Below are positions 24,340 to 33,603 of a stretch of DNA of 64,000 nucleotides, in pieces (within the stretch, counting starts at the first letter, position 1; each line of letters starts with the position of its first letter). Position numbers and translations under genes: made by a program. The stretch lies in assembly GCA_951828235.1 (NCBI GenBank), contig OX639965.1:186001-250000 (forward strand), given 5' to 3'. The notes under the pieces were generated by a model. The model did not search any database, was not told where the DNA came from, and saw nothing but the letters and a program-made list of their open reading frames with translations. Origin of the DNA: an uncultured Gammaproteobacteria bacterium. GTDB lineage: Bacteria; Pseudomonadota; Gammaproteobacteria; Steroidobacterales; Foliamicaceae.

Positions 24340-25832
24340 GCGCGCCCGGCAACCCCGACCCTTCCGGGGCCAACCAGCTTGAGTTAAAGACGCCGCTGCA
24401 CACCATGGCGGCCTTTGGGGTCGGCAACATTCCCGACAGCATCAAGAACTGGTCCTGGAATGCCTTCGTCCTGTTTCTCTATGCCCAGGTGCATGGCCTG
24501 TCGGGCACCTTGACGGGCGTCGCAATTCTGATTGCGCTCATCGTCGATGCCGTATCCGATCCTTACGTTGGCTTTCTGTCCGACCGCGCCCAGGGCTGGA
24601 AGTACGGACGCCGGCACACTCTGATGATGTTTGCCGTCGTGCCTTTCGGGTTTTGCTTCTATGCCCTGTTCGTGCCGCCGGAAGGGCTCGGTCAGGGCGG
24701 ACTGTTTGCCTGGCTGCTGCTCTTCGCCGTTCTCAACCGGCTGTTCATTACCTTGTTTCATGTGCCCTACAAGGCCGTCGGCGCCGAGCTCAGCCGCGAT
24801 ATAAGCGTGCGCCCGAGAATCAAGGCTTTCGGCACCGTCGGGATGCAGGGAGCCCGCATCGGCCTGCCGCTGCTGGCCTTCGGCTACTTTTTTCTGGAAA
24901 GCGCTTCTTATTCGCGGGGACAACTGGACCCGGCCAACTACCCGCCCTTTGCCGCCGCCTTCGCCACGGTCGCAGTCCTTGCCATGATGATCAACATCGC
25001 CGGAACGCTCAAACCCGTCGTCGGGATCGAACGGCTGGAGCCGCCGAGGCCGAAGCCGCGCATCGGGCCGGTCGCGGTCCTCAAGGCCGTCATCTCGGCC
25101 ATGACCGTAACGCCGAATGTCCGCCGTTCGCTAATGCTGGCCATCGTGGTGTTCTTCGCCATCAGTTCCATCTCGGTGCTGCGGGTGCACCTGATCACCT
25201 ATCTGTGGCAAACGCCGGCCGACCTGACCGGCTGGCTGGCCTCGGCCCAGGCCATCGGCGCCGCCACCGGGGCGATTGTCCTGCCGTTCGCGGTCAAGAC
25301 ACTGGACCGCAAGCGTTGCATTGCGGTGGGCATGTCCGGATTCACCGCCCTGACGGCGCTGGCGGTGCTGCTGCCGGTATTCGGAGTGTTGCCGCCACCG
25401 GCGTCCCGGGAACTGGCCTGGGCGCTCATCGGCATGTTCATGGCGGCGGGAGTTTTGCTGGGCATATACCTGGTGGCCATCGCATCGCTGGGCTCCGATG
25501 TGGCCGACGAGCACGAAGTCAACACCGGCATGCGGCAGCAGGCGCTGATCAGCGGGTTCGGGAGTTTCGCCATCAAGACCGCAGGCGCGGTCATGGTGCT
25601 GTTGACCGGAATCTACCTCGATATCATCAGTTTTCCGGCGGGCGCGCCGGTGGGCTCGGTCCCCTGGGAAAAAGTGGAGGCACTGGCGTATTTCTCCGCC
25701 GGATTTTGCGTTCTGGGGTGCTTCCTGGTGCTGTGGGTGGTATCAAAGTTCGACGTATCGCTGGACAAGCAGCGGGAAATCAACCGGCGGCTGCAAGCTA
25801 TGCTGAAAGCCGAAGGCACAAGTACGGCTTGA
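24336..25832 (+). CDS. GPH-family (MelB-like) cation symporter
   Basis: A 498-residue, 12-helix transporter. DAVSDPYVGFLSDR and GRRHTLM form the glycoside-pentoside-hexuronide symporter signature between helices 2 and 3. NTGMRQQALISGFGSFAIKT is the late cytoplasmic loop of the same family. GTG 24336 overlaps the DUF1838 stop. GPH carriers move sugars, glycosides and other small organics with H+ or Na+. Here it probably imports the periplasmic product made by the Tat-exported enzymes. Confidence 0.88.
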   Translation: MSAPGNPDPSGANQLELKTPLHTMAAFGVGNIPDSIKNWSWNAFVLFLYAQVHGLSGTLTGVAILIALIVDAVSDPYVGFLSDRAQGWKYGRRHTLMMFAVVPFGFCFYALFVPPEGLGQGGLFAWLLLFAVLNRLFITLFHVPYKAVGAELSRDISVRPRIKAFGTVGMQGARIGLPLLAFGYFFLESASYSRGQLDPANYPPFAAAFATVAVLAMMINIAGTLKPVVGIERLEPPRPKPRIGPVAVLKAVISAMTVTPNVRRSLMLAIVVFFAISSISVLRVHLITYLWQTPADLTGWLASAQAIGAATGAIVLPFAVKTLDRKRCIAVGMSGFTALTALAVLLPVFGVLPPPASRELAWALIGMFMAAGVLLGIYLVAIASLGSDVADEHEVNTGMRQQALISGFGSFAIKTAGAVMVLLTGIYLDIISFPAGAPVGSVPWEKVEALAYFSAGFCVLGCFLVLWVVSKFDVSLDKQREINRRLQAMLKAEGTSTA

Positions 25833-25869
25833 ACCGGCAAGCCGGCGTGAATCAATCGGGAGCACTACG

Positions 25870-27939
25870 ATGCTGATCATTTCGCAACGGGCCTGGAGCG
25901 CTACGGACACGGAGGCACTCGCGGCGCATGTGGAAAACGCAATGAAACTGGTGCGCCGGCGCCAGCTCGATCCGAAGGCGGAACCTCTTCTGCTGATACC
26001 GTGGGCGGCCCCCGCGGACGACGCCCCGGAACAGGACACGCTGCTGGCGGCGCTCGGCGACATTGCTTCCACCGAGAGCGTCATGCTCGCCGGGGCGGCC
26101 GGCGTGGCGGGCGAGGACGGGGTAACCACCATCGGCTTTCTGCTTTCGGCGGAAGGCGAACCGCTGCTCACCGTTCCGAAAATCTCACCGGACCTTGTAA
26201 CGGGTTTCGGTGAGGACGCGACGGCGCCCGTGGGCCGCCCCGCGAATTTCAGGATCGCCAGCACCCCCATCGGCCAGGTGGGCATACTGCCGGGCGAGGA
26301 CGTGCTGTTCTCGCACTACGCGCGCGCACTCACCTGGGCCGGCGCCGAGATCATCCTCAACCCGGTGGCCGAGGTCAGCGATCACCTGTTCCAGTCGCGC
26401 CGCAACGCCCGCCGGGCGCGCGCCTGGGAAAACACCTCCTTCGTGGCCGTCGCCGGCGCGCTGGGCGGCACGCCCCAGGGGCCAAGCTGCTCCAGCCTCA
26501 TCGATTTCAACGGCGCTACCACCCACGCCGCCGGCGAGGCGGACCTGCTGCTGCCGGACCTCGACATCGAGCGGCTGCGGCGCCGCCGCAACGAGATCTT
26601 CGCCGTGCAGCCGCTGCATCTCAGGGCGAACCTCTACGCCGACGGCTACCAGCGGCTCATCGAGCGGCGTCCCGAACCGCTTTCGCGCCCGCCCAGGGGC
26701 CGTGAGGCGTGGATCGCCGAGTGCGAGCACCGCCTGGCGCAGAATCCCGCCCCGTCGCAGCCCGACCGCATTGAGCAATACGACGTGATCCTGACGCAGA
26801 CTGTCGGAAAGATCATCAAGCGGGAACACGACGCGGACGATCTGCGCCGCAGGAACACGCAAAGGGCGCTGCGGCTGGCGGGACGGCTGGCGTCCAACCC
26901 CGGCATCAAGCTGGTGGTGATGCCCGAGTTCTTCATGCATGGCCAGGGGGGACACGGCTATCGCTCGCCCATCACGCTGCAGCGCCTGGCCATACGCTAC
27001 CCGGGCCCGGAGATGGAGCTGCTGCAGGATTTCGCCCTCCAGCACAAGGTCTACGTGGCGGGTTCCACCTTCGAGATCGACGACAGGCTGCCCGGGCACG
27101 TTTTCAACTCCGCATTCATTCTGGATGACACCGGCAATCTCATTCATCGCTACCGCAAGATTCAGTGCGCCGACGTTTGGGGTTCGCTGCCCGACACCAC
27201 GCCGAGCAGCGTATATGACCGCTACCTGGACATCTTCGGTTACGACTTCCTGTTCCCGGTGGCCGACACGCCGATCGGCAGGCTGGCGACCATGGTGTGC
27301 TTCGACCAGGCCCACCCGGAAATCGCGCGCATGATGACAAAATACGGAGCGGAAGTGATTATTCACCCCACTTCCGAAGGACATGGCAGCCAACGGTCGG
27401 GCTGGGATGCCGCGCGCGCCACGCGCGGATTCGAGAACACCGCCTACGTGCTGTCCGCCATGCCCGGCGCGGAGTTTTTTCATCACGGCAACGGCGAGTT
27501 CCCGACCAGCCAGATGCGCGGGCATTCGAAGGTCGTCAACTTCGACGGCACGATCCAGGGTGTGGCGGACGGGCCGGGAGGCTGCATTCTCACCGGCACC
27601 ATCGACCTGAAGGCGCTGCAAAGGGCCCGCGCCAACCCCATGACGAACCTGCCGCTATGGGACGACCCGGAGGTCTATGCGCACATCTACGCCGGCGAAG
27701 TCGGACTGCCCAACAATCTCTGGGGACCGGATCCGCTGGAGAACCCGTACATCGGCTTCGGTCCGCTGAAGGAACGGCTCGATAGCTTCTACGCGCGAGG
27801 CGTGTTCGTCCGGCCGAGCGGTGTCGATCCCAACGCGCCGGTCACTTCCAGCCGCGTCTACGGCCCAGCCCTCAAACCGAAAGAGGCCAGGCGGCTGGCG
27901 GAGACGGACCGCCGCAAGGCAGAGTCGATCCAGGTGTAG
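25870..27939 (+). CDS. Two-domain nitrilase-superfamily protein with a degenerate first domain
   Basis: A 689-residue cytoplasmic protein made of two carbon-nitrogen hydrolase domains. The second (about 300-640) keeps the catalytic triad: Glu in VVMPEFFMHG, Lys in HRYRKIQ and Cys in TMVCFDQAHPE. The first (about 1-260) has the same fold (TPIGQVGILPGEDVLFSHYARALTWAGAEIILNP) but lacks the Glu (LLLIPWAAP) and has Pro-Gly at the Cys position (GILPGED). Nitrilase-superfamily enzymes hydrolyse nitriles, amides or carbamoyl groups. The dead domain may be a structural or regulatory half of an internal dimer. Gaps of 37 bases on both sides place it in the operon. Confidence 0.88.
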   Translation: MLIISQRAWSATDTEALAAHVENAMKLVRRRQLDPKAEPLLLIPWAAPADDAPEQDTLLAALGDIASTESVMLAGAAGVAGEDGVTTIGFLLSAEGEPLLTVPKISPDLVTGFGEDATAPVGRPANFRIASTPIGQVGILPGEDVLFSHYARALTWAGAEIILNPVAEVSDHLFQSRRNARRARAWENTSFVAVAGALGGTPQGPSCSSLIDFNGATTHAAGEADLLLPDLDIERLRRRRNEIFAVQPLHLRANLYADGYQRLIERRPEPLSRPPRGREAWIAECEHRLAQNPAPSQPDRIEQYDVILTQTVGKIIKREHDADDLRRRNTQRALRLAGRLASNPGIKLVVMPEFFMHGQGGHGYRSPITLQRLAIRYPGPEMELLQDFALQHKVYVAGSTFEIDDRLPGHVFNSAFILDDTGNLIHRYRKIQCADVWGSLPDTTPSSVYDRYLDIFGYDFLFPVADTPIGRLATMVCFDQAHPEIARMMTKYGAEVIIHPTSEGHGSQRSGWDAARATRGFENTAYVLSAMPGAEFFHHGNGEFPTSQMRGHSKVVNFDGTIQGVADGPGGCILTGTIDLKALQRARANPMTNLPLWDDPEVYAHIYAGEVGLPNNLWGPDPLENPYIGFGPLKERLDSFYARGVFVRPSGVDPNAPVTSSRVYGPALKPKEARRLAETDRRKAESIQV

Positions 27940-27976
27940 CCACAACCTGGCGCCGATACAGTCCGGGAAATCGAAC

Positions 27977-29464
27977 ATGAGCATCAAGCGCAGACAGGTC
28001 CTCAAGGGAGCGCTATCGCTCTCCGCATTGTCGCTCTCCTACCCTCTGCTCAAGCCCTCAAGGAGCTTTGCGGCGGAAAAGTCCACGGTGGTGGTCATCG
28101 GCGGCGGGCTCTCGGGCCTGAACAGCGCCCTGCTGCTGTCCGACTTCGGCCTCGATGTGATCGTGCTGGAAGGCTCGCAGCGCGTCGGCGGCCGGGCCCG
28201 CACCGGCGACGAAGTGGAAACGCGTCCCGAATACGGCGCCAGCCAGATCGGCCGTTCGTATGCGCGGGTGCTCGACATGTGCTCCCGCCTGGACCTCGAG
28301 CTGATCCCCCAGCACCGTTTCATCATGCCAATGTCCAACCTTGTGGACGGGACCTGGGTGCGGTCCGGGGATTGGGCCGACTCGCCGGTCAACAAGCTGG
28401 CGGACAATGAGCGCGACATACCGCCGTCGCTGGTGGGCATGACCCTGCTCGGCCGGCTGAACCCGCTTAAGGAACTGGATGACTGGCTCTCGCCCGAGTT
28501 CTTCTCCTACGACGTCTCAATGCTTGAACTGCTGCGGAAAAGCGGCGCTTCGCCCGCCGCTCTGCGGTTCGCCAACTACTACCTGGACCTGCGCACAACT
28601 TCCAGCCTCGCCATCATGCAGGAGCGCACGCGAACCGTGTTCGACGCGAATTTCGGCAGGACGGAGTCGGAAGACACGGACACGGCGTTCGGCCTGGGAG
28701 GGACGAACGAAGAGCACGAGGAGATTCCCGCAATCCGCAACATCGCCGGCGGCACTTCGAGACTGCCGGAAGCCATGGCCGCGGCGCTCGGCGACCGGGT
28801 CCGCCTGGGCAAGGTGGCCGCGGCGATCGACATGTCCGGACCGGACGCCGAAATCCGCTGCCTCGACGGCAGCCGCTACCGCGCCGACTTCGTGGTGGCC
28901 GCTGTGCCGTTTTCTACCCTGCGCAATATTTCAGTGTCGCCGGGATTCGCAGGGCGCCAGGCCGAAGCGGTCCTCACGCTGGGCTATCGCGGCACGACCC
29001 GCGCGTATGGCCTTGTGGAGGAGCCGTACTGGGAAGAGGACGGGCTGGAACCGTCGTTCTGGACGGACGGGACCGTTCAGACGATGTGGGTGATGGAGAA
29101 GCGGCCGGGCGAGGACAAGCACCGGTTCATTCTGACCTTCACCGGAATGACCTCGGCGCGCATCGACCAGTTGCCGGACGACCAGGCGCTTGCCGTGATC
29201 GAATCGGAGATCGCCCGCATTCGCCCGGCTGCGGCCGGCAAGTTTCGCTTCATGGCGCTGTACGGCTGGCGCAAGAACCCGCTGATCCAGGGCTGCCGCC
29301 ACATGTTCGCGCCCGGCCAGATCGCCCGCTTCGCCAGGGAAATGATCGTTCCGCACGACCGCCTGCACTTCGCGGGAGAACACACCCGGCGAATGGAGTT
29401 CGGGATGGAATCGGCCATGGAAAGCGGCGAGCGGGCGGCCTTCGAAATCCTTCAGCGGGCATGA
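27977..29464 (+). CDS. Tat-exported FAD amine oxidase-family enzyme (B), coupled to cytochrome c
   Basis: A 495-residue flavoprotein with a twin-arginine signal (IKRRQVLKGALSLSALSLSY). FAD motifs: VVVIGGGLSGLNSALLLSDFG, RVGGRART, and LHFAGEHTRRMEFGMESAMES. It is more distant from enzymes A and C (EYGASQIGRSYARVLDMCS instead of their GGDSILG region). ATG 27977 directly precedes the signal; longer in-frame starts run into the nitrilase gene. The stop overlaps the ATG of the cytochrome c gene, so the two are made together. This recalls NicA2 of nicotine-degrading Pseudomonas, which passes electrons to a cytochrome c rather than to oxygen. Confidence 0.87.
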   Translation: MSIKRRQVLKGALSLSALSLSYPLLKPSRSFAAEKSTVVVIGGGLSGLNSALLLSDFGLDVIVLEGSQRVGGRARTGDEVETRPEYGASQIGRSYARVLDMCSRLDLELIPQHRFIMPMSNLVDGTWVRSGDWADSPVNKLADNERDIPPSLVGMTLLGRLNPLKELDDWLSPEFFSYDVSMLELLRKSGASPAALRFANYYLDLRTTSSLAIMQERTRTVFDANFGRTESEDTDTAFGLGGTNEEHEEIPAIRNIAGGTSRLPEAMAAALGDRVRLGKVAAAIDMSGPDAEIRCLDGSRYRADFVVAAVPFSTLRNISVSPGFAGRQAEAVLTLGYRGTTRAYGLVEEPYWEEDGLEPSFWTDGTVQTMWVMEKRPGEDKHRFILTFTGMTSARIDQLPDDQALAVIESEIARIRPAAAGKFRFMALYGWRKNPLIQGCRHMFAPGQIARFAREMIVPHDRLHFAGEHTRRMEFGMESAMESGERAAFEILQRA

Positions 29465-29910
29465 ATGTCATGGAAATCAGGAACACACTTGGCGCAAGCG
29501 TCCTGTGCGCGGTCATGTTCATTGGGATCACGGCTCTTCCCGCGACCCTGGCAGCCGACGACGACGCGCCGGCCAGGGAAACCGCAACGGCCGAGCCGCC
29601 GGACCCCCGGCTGGTTTCGCGCGGCAAGCGGCTCTACGTGTTCTGCCGGGCCTGCCACGCGACCGAGGAGGTCAAGGGCAGCAAGATCGGGCCGAACCTG
29701 GCGGGCATCCTCAATCGGCCGGCGGCGAGCCTTGAGGATTCGCTGTATTCCGATGCGCTCAGGCAGCAGGATTTTGTCTGGGACGAAGAAAAACTCGACA
29801 CCTGGCTGCTGCGTCCCGCGACCCTGGTCCCCGGCACCTCCATGGCCTTTGTGGGCCTGCCCCAGGAGGCAAACCGCACGGCCATCATCGCCTACCTGAA
29901 GACCCTCTAG
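29461..29910 (+). CDS. Exported class I c-type cytochrome
   Basis: A 149-residue protein with a signal peptide (GASVLCAVMFIGITALPATLA) and one haem site CRACH near residue 63; GPNLAGIL follows, and the Met ligand lies in PGTSMAFVG. This is a small mono-haem periplasmic cytochrome. It begins inside the stop of FAD enzyme B (ATGA) and is the obvious electron acceptor for that enzyme. A 144-base gap separates it from the receptor gene. ATG 29470 is an alternative start. Confidence 0.9.
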   Translation: MNVMEIRNTLGASVLCAVMFIGITALPATLAADDDAPARETATAEPPDPRLVSRGKRLYVFCRACHATEEVKGSKIGPNLAGILNRPAASLEDSLYSDALRQQDFVWDEEKLDTWLLRPATLVPGTSMAFVGLPQEANRTAIIAYLKTL

Positions 29911-30054
29911 CCGCCCGTCGCGGAACCCCGCTCCGCACCGCGCCCCCGCGGCATCCAATCCGGGCGCCCATGCTATGCTCTTGATCCCGTGGTGAGCGGA
30001 GTCTTGCCGCCTGCTCCCCTACGGGAATCCTGTTGGCCGAACGGAGGGGACATC

Positions 30055-32286
30055 ATGAAGGGCAGCATTCAATTCAACGCGCCGGCGGCCGGAAGGCTCC
30101 TTGCATTTCTTGCAGCCATCCTTGCGGTGCTCACGGCCCTTCCCTACTCCGCGGCGTTTGCCCAGAACGAGGCGCTGGAGGAGATCGTCGTGACCGTGCG
30201 CAAGCGTTCGGAGACGCTGCAGGAAGTTCCGCTTTCCGTCGTGGCATTCAGCAGCCTCGATATTGAGCAACAGAAGATTTCCAACCTCGATGACCTGGCG
30301 CGGCTGACTCCCGGATTCACCATGGACGACGGGTTCGGGTACGTGGACGCGCGTCCCGCGATTCGGGGGCAATCCAATATCCGTGGCGCCAGCCAGCCTA
30401 CGCTGGGCGTGCTGGTGGACGGCATTGACATGCCCTACCGTGCCGGGCTGAACACCGAGACACTGGACATTGAACGCATTGAGGTCGTCAAGGGACCGCA
30501 AAGCGCGATGTTTGGCCGCGGCGTCCTTTCGGGAGCGATCAATTACGTAACCCGACGCCCCGCGACGGACAGCACCAACGGTTATGTCGAGATCGAAGGG
30601 GCGACCGACGGCCTGTATGAAGGGCGCGCCCGCGTGAACCTGCCGCTGAGCGAGCAATTCGCGGTGGCGTTCAGCGCCCGGTACAGCGACGCCGATGGCT
30701 TTTACAAGAACAATCTCACCGACGAAGGAACGGTTGGCGGACACGAGTTCAGCACTGTCGTGGCTTCCGCCCTGTGGGAGCCGAGCGCCAATTTCAACGC
30801 CTATCTTCGGATTTCCTATTCCGACGAATTCAGAGAGCAGCCGCAACGCCACATTGTGCGTTCCAATACGCAAACCGGCGCCAGGGCCAGCCAGGTATGG
30901 TTCATTGGCGAAGTTGAGGCCGACCCCGACCTGATTACACACAACTGCGACCACTGTGTCGGTCTGGATCGCCAATTCACCTGGACAAGTCTGGATCTGC
31001 AATGGGATACAGGCTTCGGAACCGTCAGTTCCGTGACCGGCATCACGAATACCGAGATGCACAATGATCAGGACTCGGACTTCGAAGGGATTTCGCCCGA
31101 CATACCGGCCGGTCCGCCGTTCTTCAACAACCTTCGCCAGATCATTATTCGCGATATCGACACGATCAGCCAGGAGCTTCGTTTCACCAGCCAGGATGAT
31201 CGTTCCTTTCGCTGGCTGGTCGGCGGCTATTTCTACAACCAGGAGAACAACGAAATGGGGCAGTCGCGCCTCGGCATCTATCCGAATGAGATCGCCCGCA
31301 CCCCGTTCGTGTCTCAATCCGACGAGATCGAATCGACGGCCTTGTTCGGCCAGGCGTCATACGACCTGACCGATCAATTCACTGTTTCCGCGGAATATCG
31401 CTGGAGCCGGGAAGAGCTGTCCTCGAACGGCACACGGGACGGGCAGCCGTTCCCGCTCGATGAGACGTTTGAAAACAGCCTGCCGCGACTTACCGCGGAC
31501 TACGAGTTTTCCGATGACGTCATGCTGTATGCCTCGGTCGCCAAGGGATCGAAGCCCGGCGGATTCAATACCGCACTGGGCGCGGGCGTCGGAACCCTGC
31601 CCCTGGAGCTCATTGCATACAAGGAAGAAAAAGCCTGGAGCTACGAGGCGGGAATGAAGTCGACGTGGCAGGACGGCAGATTGACCGTCAACGCCGCAGT
31701 CTTCTTCGTGGACTGGACAAACATCCAGATCGACGACCAGTTCATACATCCGGACGGCACCTCACTGGGCTTCACGAGCAACGCGGGCGAGGCCGAAGTC
31801 AAGGGATTTGAAGTCTCCGTCGAAGCATCCCCGACACAAAGCGTCGATGTCTCGCTGGGCTATTCAAACAATCCCGCGCGCGTATTCGACGCTCAGGACA
31901 GCAGGGCTGCGAGAGCCGGCATCGTCACGACCGGCGAGAGCCACCTGCCGTTCTCGTCGGATCACTCGCTCACGGCGGCCATCCGCATTCATGGAGCGGC
32001 AGGTGGCGGCTGGAACTGGTACGCCCAGGTGGACGGACGCTACGATTCGACCCAGTATGCGAGCACGGCCAACCTTGCCGAAACCGGGAGCCGCTTTTTC
32101 GCCAACTTGCGTGCCGCTGTCGAGAATGAAAACTGGTCGGTGCAAGGATACGTAGACAACTTGCTGGACAGCGATGATCCGGTCAGCATCCAGCCGTTCG
32201 TGAATACCAGGAACTTCGCACGCCAGTTCCTGGTCACTGTGCCGAATCCGCTGCAGGCCGGCGTTCGAGTACGCCGCAACTTCTAA
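30055..32286 (+). CDS. TonB-dependent outer-membrane receptor
   Basis: A 743-residue receptor. The signal (LLAFLAAILAVLTALPYSAAFAQ) is followed by LEEIVVTVRKRSETLQEVP, the plug with IEVVKGPQSAMFGRGVLSG, and a barrel ending VRVRRNF with the terminal Phe needed for outer-membrane assembly. GGAGGGG lies 6 bases before ATG 30055. It ends the locus A operon and would bring the substrate into the periplasm where the Tat-exported enzymes act. Iron transport is less likely given the neighbours. Confidence 0.93.
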   Translation: MKGSIQFNAPAAGRLLAFLAAILAVLTALPYSAAFAQNEALEEIVVTVRKRSETLQEVPLSVVAFSSLDIEQQKISNLDDLARLTPGFTMDDGFGYVDARPAIRGQSNIRGASQPTLGVLVDGIDMPYRAGLNTETLDIERIEVVKGPQSAMFGRGVLSGAINYVTRRPATDSTNGYVEIEGATDGLYEGRARVNLPLSEQFAVAFSARYSDADGFYKNNLTDEGTVGGHEFSTVVASALWEPSANFNAYLRISYSDEFREQPQRHIVRSNTQTGARASQVWFIGEVEADPDLITHNCDHCVGLDRQFTWTSLDLQWDTGFGTVSSVTGITNTEMHNDQDSDFEGISPDIPAGPPFFNNLRQIIIRDIDTISQELRFTSQDDRSFRWLVGGYFYNQENNEMGQSRLGIYPNEIARTPFVSQSDEIESTALFGQASYDLTDQFTVSAEYRWSREELSSNGTRDGQPFPLDETFENSLPRLTADYEFSDDVMLYASVAKGSKPGGFNTALGAGVGTLPLELIAYKEEKAWSYEAGMKSTWQDGRLTVNAAVFFVDWTNIQIDDQFIHPDGTSLGFTSNAGEAEVKGFEVSVEASPTQSVDVSLGYSNNPARVFDAQDSRAARAGIVTTGESHLPFSSDHSLTAAIRIHGAAGGGWNWYAQVDGRYDSTQYASTANLAETGSRFFANLRAAVENENWSVQGYVDNLLDSDDPVSIQPFVNTRNFARQFLVTVPNPLQAGVRVRRNF

Positions 32287-32339
32287 GCTTGGAGTAGGCG
32301 CCGGCGCGGACGCGCGGCCGCGCCGAGGGCGCAGCGCAG

Positions 32340-33593
32340 CTAGAGTTGCTCTTGCGGCGACGCAGCGGCCGGAGCAAGCGCCGCTTCCGGGGCGGCGATG
32401 CTCAGCCGGTAGGTAGCGGCCAGGGCCAGCAGCAGGCAGGCGCCGGATGCAATCAGCGCCACGGCGGGACTGGTGCCGCGCGCCACCGCTCCCCACAACA
32501 GTCCGCCGCCGGCCAGGCTGGCGGTTCCCAGGGTGTAGATGAAGGACAGACCGCGCCCGCGCATACCCGGCTCAAGCTGCATCTGGGCGGCGACCATGAT
32601 GCTGTTCATGCAGAACAGCCAGCTCGCCCCGATGCAGGCCAGCAGCGGCCCCGCCTGCAGCGGCTCGTCAACCACGCCGAACAGAATGATACAGACCGCG
32701 CTTACCAGAAGTCCGCCGTTGAGCCTGTTGTTGAGCCGCTTGTAGCCCAGCTTGCCGATAACGAACACGCCCAGCAGCGAGCCGGCGCCGAAGCAGCCGT
32801 ACATGATCCCGTAGGTCTCGCTGTTGTCGAAGCTCACGGCCATAAGCGCGGGAATGGCCGCGGCGCAGGCGAAGAAGATGGACAGGCGGATGAGTATGTT
32901 GCGTTTCCAGGTCGTGCGCGCGGCGAACAGCGCGCCTTCCTTCACTGCGTCACGGAACCGTTGCGGTTTCACCTCCTGATCGCTCGTCTCCGGGCGATAG
33001 CGCATTCGCAGAAACATCAGAACGATCAGGGCCATGATGGCCGTGTTGAGCGCCAGGACAGCGGCCACGCCCAGGCCGGCGATGATCGCTCCCGCAAGCG
33101 CCGGGCCGACCAGGCGGGAACCGTTCTGAGCCACGTTGTTGAGACTCACCGCCGCGGGAATCTGGTCGGTGCGCACCATGTCCGGTATGAGCGCGGCGAT
33201 CGCGGGCATGCGCATCGACAGCCCGATGGAAATCAGCGGCAGGCAGACCAGCAGGAGCAACGGCGTTATCCGCCCGGTCCATGTCAGCCAGAACAGTACG
33301 CCAAGGCTGAAGGCCAGCCAGGCATGGGTCCACATCATCCCGCGCCGCCGGTCCGAGAGGTCGGCAATGACTCCGGCGGGAATGACCAGGAACATGATCG
33401 GAAGCTGCAGGACCGTATAGACGGACGCGACAAGCAGGGGATCGGCATCGGTCATGACGCGCATCTGCCAGGCGCAGGCCACCTCCGTCATCCAGAACGC
33501 CGTCAGCGAAAGGGTGTTGGCCGACCAGAGCATGGAAAATCCCGGGTTGCTCAGGGGCGTCAACATGCCGGGCGGCTTGGCCGAATGACTCAC
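32340..33593 (-). CDS. MFS transporter (EntS/MFS_3-like)
   Basis: About 417 residues and 10-12 helices. LSNPGFSMLWSANTLSLTAFWMTEVA is the N-terminal helix of the MFS_3 (enterobactin exporter EntS-like) group, followed by VIADLSDRRRGMM (motif A variant) and SLNNVAQNGSRLVGPALAG. I chose GTG 33593, which begins 11 bases after the IclR stop; ATG 33566 and ATG 33635 are in frame, the latter overlapping the regulator gene. With IclR it forms a two-gene leftward unit divergent from the locus B operon, and may export or import the compound that IclR senses. Confidence 0.85.
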   Translation of the reverse strand: MSHSAKPPGMLTPLSNPGFSMLWSANTLSLTAFWMTEVACAWQMRVMTDADPLLVASVYTVLQLPIMFLVIPAGVIADLSDRRRGMMWTHAWLAFSLGVLFWLTWTGRITPLLLLVCLPLISIGLSMRMPAIAALIPDMVRTDQIPAAVSLNNVAQNGSRLVGPALAGAIIAGLGVAAVLALNTAIMALIVLMFLRMRYRPETSDQEVKPQRFRDAVKEGALFAARTTWKRNILIRLSIFFACAAAIPALMAVSFDNSETYGIMYGCFGAGSLLGVFVIGKLGYKRLNNRLNGGLLVSAVCIILFGVVDEPLQAGPLLACIGASWLFCMNSIMVAAQMQLEPGMRGRGLSFIYTLGTASLAGGGLLWGAVARGTSPAVALIASGACLLLALAATYRLSIAAPEAALAPAAASPQEQL

Positions 33594-33603
33594 AACCGCG
33601 CAA

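Noticed and set aside
26185..27621. 478-codon - strand open frame opposite the nitrilase-type gene
   Set aside because: No recognisable domain; the + strand carries the complete Glu-Lys-Cys triad and operon context.
30019..31317. 432-codon - strand frame opposite the TonB receptor at 30055
   Set aside because: Antisense shadow; the receptor plug signature and terminal Phe are on the + strand.
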